NCBI RefSeq assembly: GCF_900167435.1
Contig: NZ_FUWS01000006.1
Location: 310,001-374,000, forward strand
Reading direction: 5' to 3'
Length of the DNA: 64,000 nucleotides
Source of the DNA: Marinactinospora thermotolerans DSM 45154
Lineage (GTDB): Bacteria > Actinomycetota > Actinomycetes > Streptosporangiales > Streptosporangiaceae
Part shown: in pieces, positions 60,894 to 64,000 of the stretch
How the letters are laid out: every line of letters begins with the position of its first letter
How positions within the stretch are numbered: position 1 is the first letter of the stretch
The notes under the pieces: generated by a model
Seen by the model: the letters and a program-made list of their open reading frames with translations, nothing else
The model's database searches: none
Told to the model about the DNA's origin: nothing
Program-made: the position numbers and the translations under genes

Positions 60894-63299
60894 GTGCGTC
60901 GAATCGTTCATCTAGGCGCGGTCATGGCGACGGCCGTGGCACTGGTGCCGACCGCGTTCCACCCTGTCCAAGAGGCATCCGCCGCCGTGGCCAGCACCGT
61001 GTCCCCGGCTTCCGGCGACTCCGCCGCCACCGCTCCGCTGATCGTCGAGGAGATCACGCCACGGGCGGTCGGGAAGAAGAGCACCGTCACCGTCACCGGG
61101 AAGGTGACGAACACCACCGGCGAGACGTTGGAGGGCGTCACCGTACGCCTGCGCTACTCCTCCTACCCCTTGACCGGCCGCGACCAGTTGGAGTCCCACT
61201 CCGCGGGCGAGTCCACCGATCCGCAGGCGTTCGGCCCCTCCCTCACCGTCAAGGGGCCGCTCGCGCCGGGCGAGTCCGCCCCCTACGAGCTCAAGGTGAA
61301 GACCTCCGAGCTCGGCCTGGGCGGGTTCGGCGTCTACCCCCTCGCGGTCGAGTCCACCGACGCCGCGGGTGAGCGCCTGGGCGTCCAGCGCACGTTCCTG
61401 CCCTATGACGACGGCAGCGACGTCGAACCCGTCGAGGTCGCCTGGGTCTGGCCGCTGCTGGACCGGCCACAGCGCGCCGATGACGACACCTACCTCGACG
61501 ACACGCTGGACGCCTCCCTCTCCGCCGACGGCCGGCTCGGCCGGCTCCTGTCCATCGGCGGCCAGGCCGGGGGGTTCGACGAGTCCGTCGAGGAGCCTCC
61601 GGCCGACGGCACCGCCGACGCCGACGAGGACACCGCGGCCGCGGAGAAGGCCGGTGGCACGCCGGCCAAGGACGACGCGGCCGAGGCCCCCCGCGCCGCC
61701 GATTCCCGCGAGGCCACCACCGACGTCCCGCTGACCTGGGCGGTGGACCCGGGCCTGTTGGACGACATCTCCCGGATCGCCGAATCGGGCTACCAGGTGC
61801 TGGAGGACGGCGAGTCCGACACCCCGCGCGTCGCCCCCCGTGAGGCCAGCGAGAACGCGGCCACCTGGCTGGAGCAGGCGCGCGTCCTCATCGGCGAGGA
61901 CCCCCTGCTCGCCACCCCCTACGCCAACCCCGACCTCGCCGCGCTCCTGGGATCGGGACTCGAGAACGACGCGGAGTCCTCGGTCACCCTGGGCCGGCTC
62001 ACCCTGCAACAGGTCCTCGGCCGCTCCGCCGACCACGAGCTCGCCTGGCCGGCCGGCGGCGCCATGGACGACGCGACACGCGACTTCCTCGCCGACCGCG
62101 GCGCCGAACGCTTCCTCCTCGACGACAGCGCCCTGCCCGCCTCCGAGTGGATCGCCCACACACCGACGGCGGCCACCTCCCTGCCCTTGGGGAACGGGGA
62201 GGCGGGCACCGCGCTGGCCATCGACGGCCGCATCAGCGAGGAGATCTCCGCCGACACCTGGGAGCCCGGCCAGGCGGCCCTCGCCCAGCAGCGCTTCGCC
62301 GCCGAGACCGCGATGATCGCCGCGGAACAGCCCGGTGGGGAACGGCGGGCGGTCGTCGTCGCCCCCGAACATGACTGGGACCCCAACCCCGTCTTCGCGC
62401 AGGGGCTCCTGGAGGCCACCGAGGACCTGCCCTGGCTCGAACCGGTCGCCCTGGACGAGATCCAGGCCGATCCCGGCGCCGTCTCCGAGCGGGAGGGCCC
62501 CGTCTACTCCGACAGCGCCGCACAAGCCGAGCTGGACGGAGACCACCTCGACCGGATCAAGGACATCCGGGGCGAGGTCCGGCTGTTCAACAGTGTCCTG
62601 ACCAACGACGGTGACCCGTTCCGGCCCGCCATCCTGCGCCTGGAATCGGCGGCCTGGCGCGACGAGGACGAAGCCGCGACGCGGGCCCTCGACCGTCTCG
62701 CCACCTCGGTCGACGAGACCATCGGCAAGGTCAGGGTCATGCCGGGCGAACCCGTGACGCTGGCCAGCAAGAGCGGGACGATCGGCATCCTGGTCGCCAA
62801 CGACCTCGAAGAGCACAGCGTGACCGTGCACCTGTCGATCTTCTCCGAGAACTCCGAGCGCCTGTCCATCGGCAACTACACCACGTCCATGGAGATCGGC
62901 CCCGGCGGTAAGACCACCGTCTACGTGCCCATCTCCGCCCGGATCAACGGGCGCACCGTCTTGCACATGAGCCTTCAAAACGCCGACGGGGAGCCCATCA
63001 GCGCGCACGAGACCACCACACCGGTCAACGTCACCGGTCTGGGCACCACCGCACTCCTCATCAGCGGCGCGGGCGCCATGGTGCTGATCGTCGCGCTGGC
63101 CCCGCGGGCCCTGCGCAAATGGGCCCGCAAGCGCCACGAGGCCATGAGCGGCGAGGGCGAACAGGACGGCGCGCCCGCCCCCGGAGCGGCGGCCGGCGCC
63201 ACCGAGGCGATGCACCACAATGTCAGTGCGCCGTCCGGCCAACGGCCGGACGCGACCTCTGGCGACGAGCGTGGTGACGGCGTCGCCGGACGGACCTGA
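60894..63299 (+). CDS. Secreted/membrane-anchored DUF6049 family protein
   Basis: An 801-residue envelope protein. A signal peptide (MRRIVHLGAVMATAVALVPTA...EASA) covers the first about 30 residues. Immunoglobulin-like strands follow (about 48-150: VTVTGKVTNTTGETLEGVTVRLRY). An acidic low-complexity insert spans about 225-270, a large central domain 280-580, and a second beta domain (about 620-715: ASKSGTIGILVANDLEEHSVTVHL). A single C-terminal membrane helix, TALLISGAGAMVLIVALAP, precedes a basic cytosolic tail. It sits just upstream of murJ in the same direction, as usual in actinobacteria, suggesting a role in envelope assembly, but no activity is known. GTG 60894 is used; ATG 60924 is an alternative. 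Confidence 0.85.
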   Translation: MRRIVHLGAVMATAVALVPTAFHPVQEASAAVASTVSPASGDSAATAPLIVEEITPRAVGKKSTVTVTGKVTNTTGETLEGVTVRLRYSSYPLTGRDQLESHSAGESTDPQAFGPSLTVKGPLAPGESAPYELKVKTSELGLGGFGVYPLAVESTDAAGERLGVQRTFLPYDDGSDVEPVEVAWVWPLLDRPQRADDDTYLDDTLDASLSADGRLGRLLSIGGQAGGFDESVEEPPADGTADADEDTAAAEKAGGTPAKDDAAEAPRAADSREATTDVPLTWAVDPGLLDDISRIAESGYQVLEDGESDTPRVAPREASENAATWLEQARVLIGEDPLLATPYANPDLAALLGSGLENDAESSVTLGRLTLQQVLGRSADHELAWPAGGAMDDATRDFLADRGAERFLLDDSALPASEWIAHTPTAATSLPLGNGEAGTALAIDGRISEEISADTWEPGQAALAQQRFAAETAMIAAEQPGGERRAVVVAPEHDWDPNPVFAQGLLEATEDLPWLEPVALDEIQADPGAVSEREGPVYSDSAAQAELDGDHLDRIKDIRGEVRLFNSVLTNDGDPFRPAILRLESAAWRDEDEAATRALDRLATSVDETIGKVRVMPGEPVTLASKSGTIGILVANDLEEHSVTVHLSIFSENSERLSIGNYTTSMEIGPGGKTTVYVPISARINGRTVLHMSLQNADGEPISAHETTTPVNVTGLGTTALLISGAGAMVLIVALAPRALRKWARKRHEAMSGEGEQDGAPAPGAAAGATEAMHHNVSAPSGQRPDATSGDERGDGVAGRT

Positions 63300-63492
63300 C
63301 CGCAACGGCGACGACCCGTCGCCCTCAGCCAAGGCGACCGCCCCGCACACGGATCGGTCGCACCCCAGATCGCGCGCGCCGTTCCTCGGTGCGCGCCCGA
63401 AACGCGGACCGAGCATGACCCCACCACCCGGCGTAGGCGGCGAACGCCCCACCAGACGTCCCCGCGGACGCCACCGAATCCGAAAGGAGCCG

Positions 63493-64000
63493 ATGCCGGT
63501 GGCGACCGGAACCACGAACGGCAGCACCGAGCCCGGGCCCGACCCGCTCCCAAGCCCGCAGGCGGGCCCGTCCCCCGAGGGAGGCCCCGAGCCCGCGCCC
63601 TCGTCCCGCTCCGGAAGGATGATGCGCTCCAGCGCGGTCATGGCCGTCGGCACGTTGGTGTCGCGGGTGACCGGCTTCGTCCGCACGATCGTGCTCGCCG
63701 CGGCCCTGGGCACCCATCTCCTCGGTGACGCCTACAACGCCGCCAACACCATCCCGTTCGTCATCAACGACCTGCTCATCGGCGGCCTGATGGCGAGCGT
63801 CATCGTGCCGTTGCTGGTCAAGCGCCGCAAGCGGGACGCCGACGGCGGCAAGGCCACCGAGGACCGGCTGTTCACCGGCGCGCTCGTCCTGCTGGTGGTG
63901 ATGACCACGGTGGCGATCCTCGTCGCCGAGTGGCTCGTCCGCGCCTACGCCAGCGGTTTCGAGCCGCGCCAGGCCGAGGTGTCGGTGATCCTCGCCCGCT
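63493..64000 (+). CDS. murJ: Lipid II flippase MurJ (MviN), 5' part, cut by window end
   Basis: The first 169 codons are present; the gene continues beyond the window. After a proline-rich cytosolic N-terminus of about 40 residues, the MurJ fold begins: MMRSSAVMAVGTLVSRVTGFVR (helix 1 with the conserved Arg), LGDAYNAANTIPFVINDLLIGG (helix 2, substrate-cavity region) and ASVIVPLLVKRRKRDADGG. MurJ moves lipid-linked peptidoglycan precursors across the membrane. ATG 63493 has AAAGGAG 3-9 nt upstream; an in-frame ATG at 63415 is less likely. It follows the DUF6049 gene by 193 nt. Confidence 0.93.
   Translation, partial: MPVATGTTNGSTEPGPDPLPSPQAGPSPEGGPEPAPSSRSGRMMRSSAVMAVGTLVSRVTGFVRTIVLAAALGTHLLGDAYNAANTIPFVINDLLIGGLMASVIVPLLVKRRKRDADGGKATEDRLFTGALVLLVVMTTVAILVAEWLVRAYASGFEPRQAEVSVILAR

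Overview
This window is a very GC-rich actinobacterial chromosome segment with strongly GC-ending codons, GTG starts, overlapping GTGA/ATGA gene junctions, a myo-inositol-phosphate synthase and DUF6049/MurJ. Gene content and order (rpsF-ssb-rpsR-rplI, a dnaB with intein, ino1, the CCA-adding enzyme next to DUF6049-murJ) fit a filamentous actinomycete close to oriC. Nocardiopsaceae or a close relative is my best guess from memory of such neighbourhoods, not from a search. Most core genes on the right run leftward, as expected if oriC lies beyond the right edge.

Left region (1-2.6 kb): a tRNA-Ser(GGA) with a hairpin terminator, a VOC-family protein, a decayed PIN/VapC-like toxin remnant and a phosphoribosyltransferase. 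Region 2.6-21.4 kb (all minus strand) is one apparent operon for a non-ribosomal peptide. It runs sbnB-like and sbnA-like genes (2,3-diaminopropionate supply), a seven-domain NRPS (C-A-T-C-A-T-E), an eight-domain NRPS (C-A-T-C-A-T-E-TE) and an MbtH-like protein, ending in a strong hairpin. Modules 1 and 4 have almost identical acidic substrate pockets, so two diaminopropionate residues in a tetrapeptide is a reasonable hypothesis. Divergent from it are a DrrAB-type ABC exporter, a NarL-type two-component system and an MMPL exporter; these are candidate export, resistance and regulatory partners.

Middle region (28.5-43.5 kb): metabolic and house-keeping genes. They are an FAD-linked oxidase, a DUF1697 protein, a POT peptide transporter followed by an S15/CocE hydrolase, a class V aminotransferase and an alpha/beta hydrolase. 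Next come an integrase remnant abutting tRNA-Ser(CGA), tadA with two tandem paralogous associated proteins, upp, and several small proteins separated by unusually perfect palindromic terminators.

Right region (43.5-64 kb): origin-proximal core. dnaB carries a 325-residue intein in its Walker A motif. The intein has the Ala1/Trp/Cys/Thr signature of class 3 inteins and a homing endonuclease that has lost its catalytic aspartates. The 326-bp space between dnaB and a MATE transporter holds a dense cluster of DnaA-box-like sequences. Then follow a Tat-exported amidase, rplI, rpsR, ssb, rpsF, a GT87-like membrane protein, a bifunctional penicillin-binding protein, a PadR regulator with a clear dyad upstream, ino1, an MFS transporter, the CCA-adding enzyme, a DUF6049 protein and murJ, which is cut by the window end.
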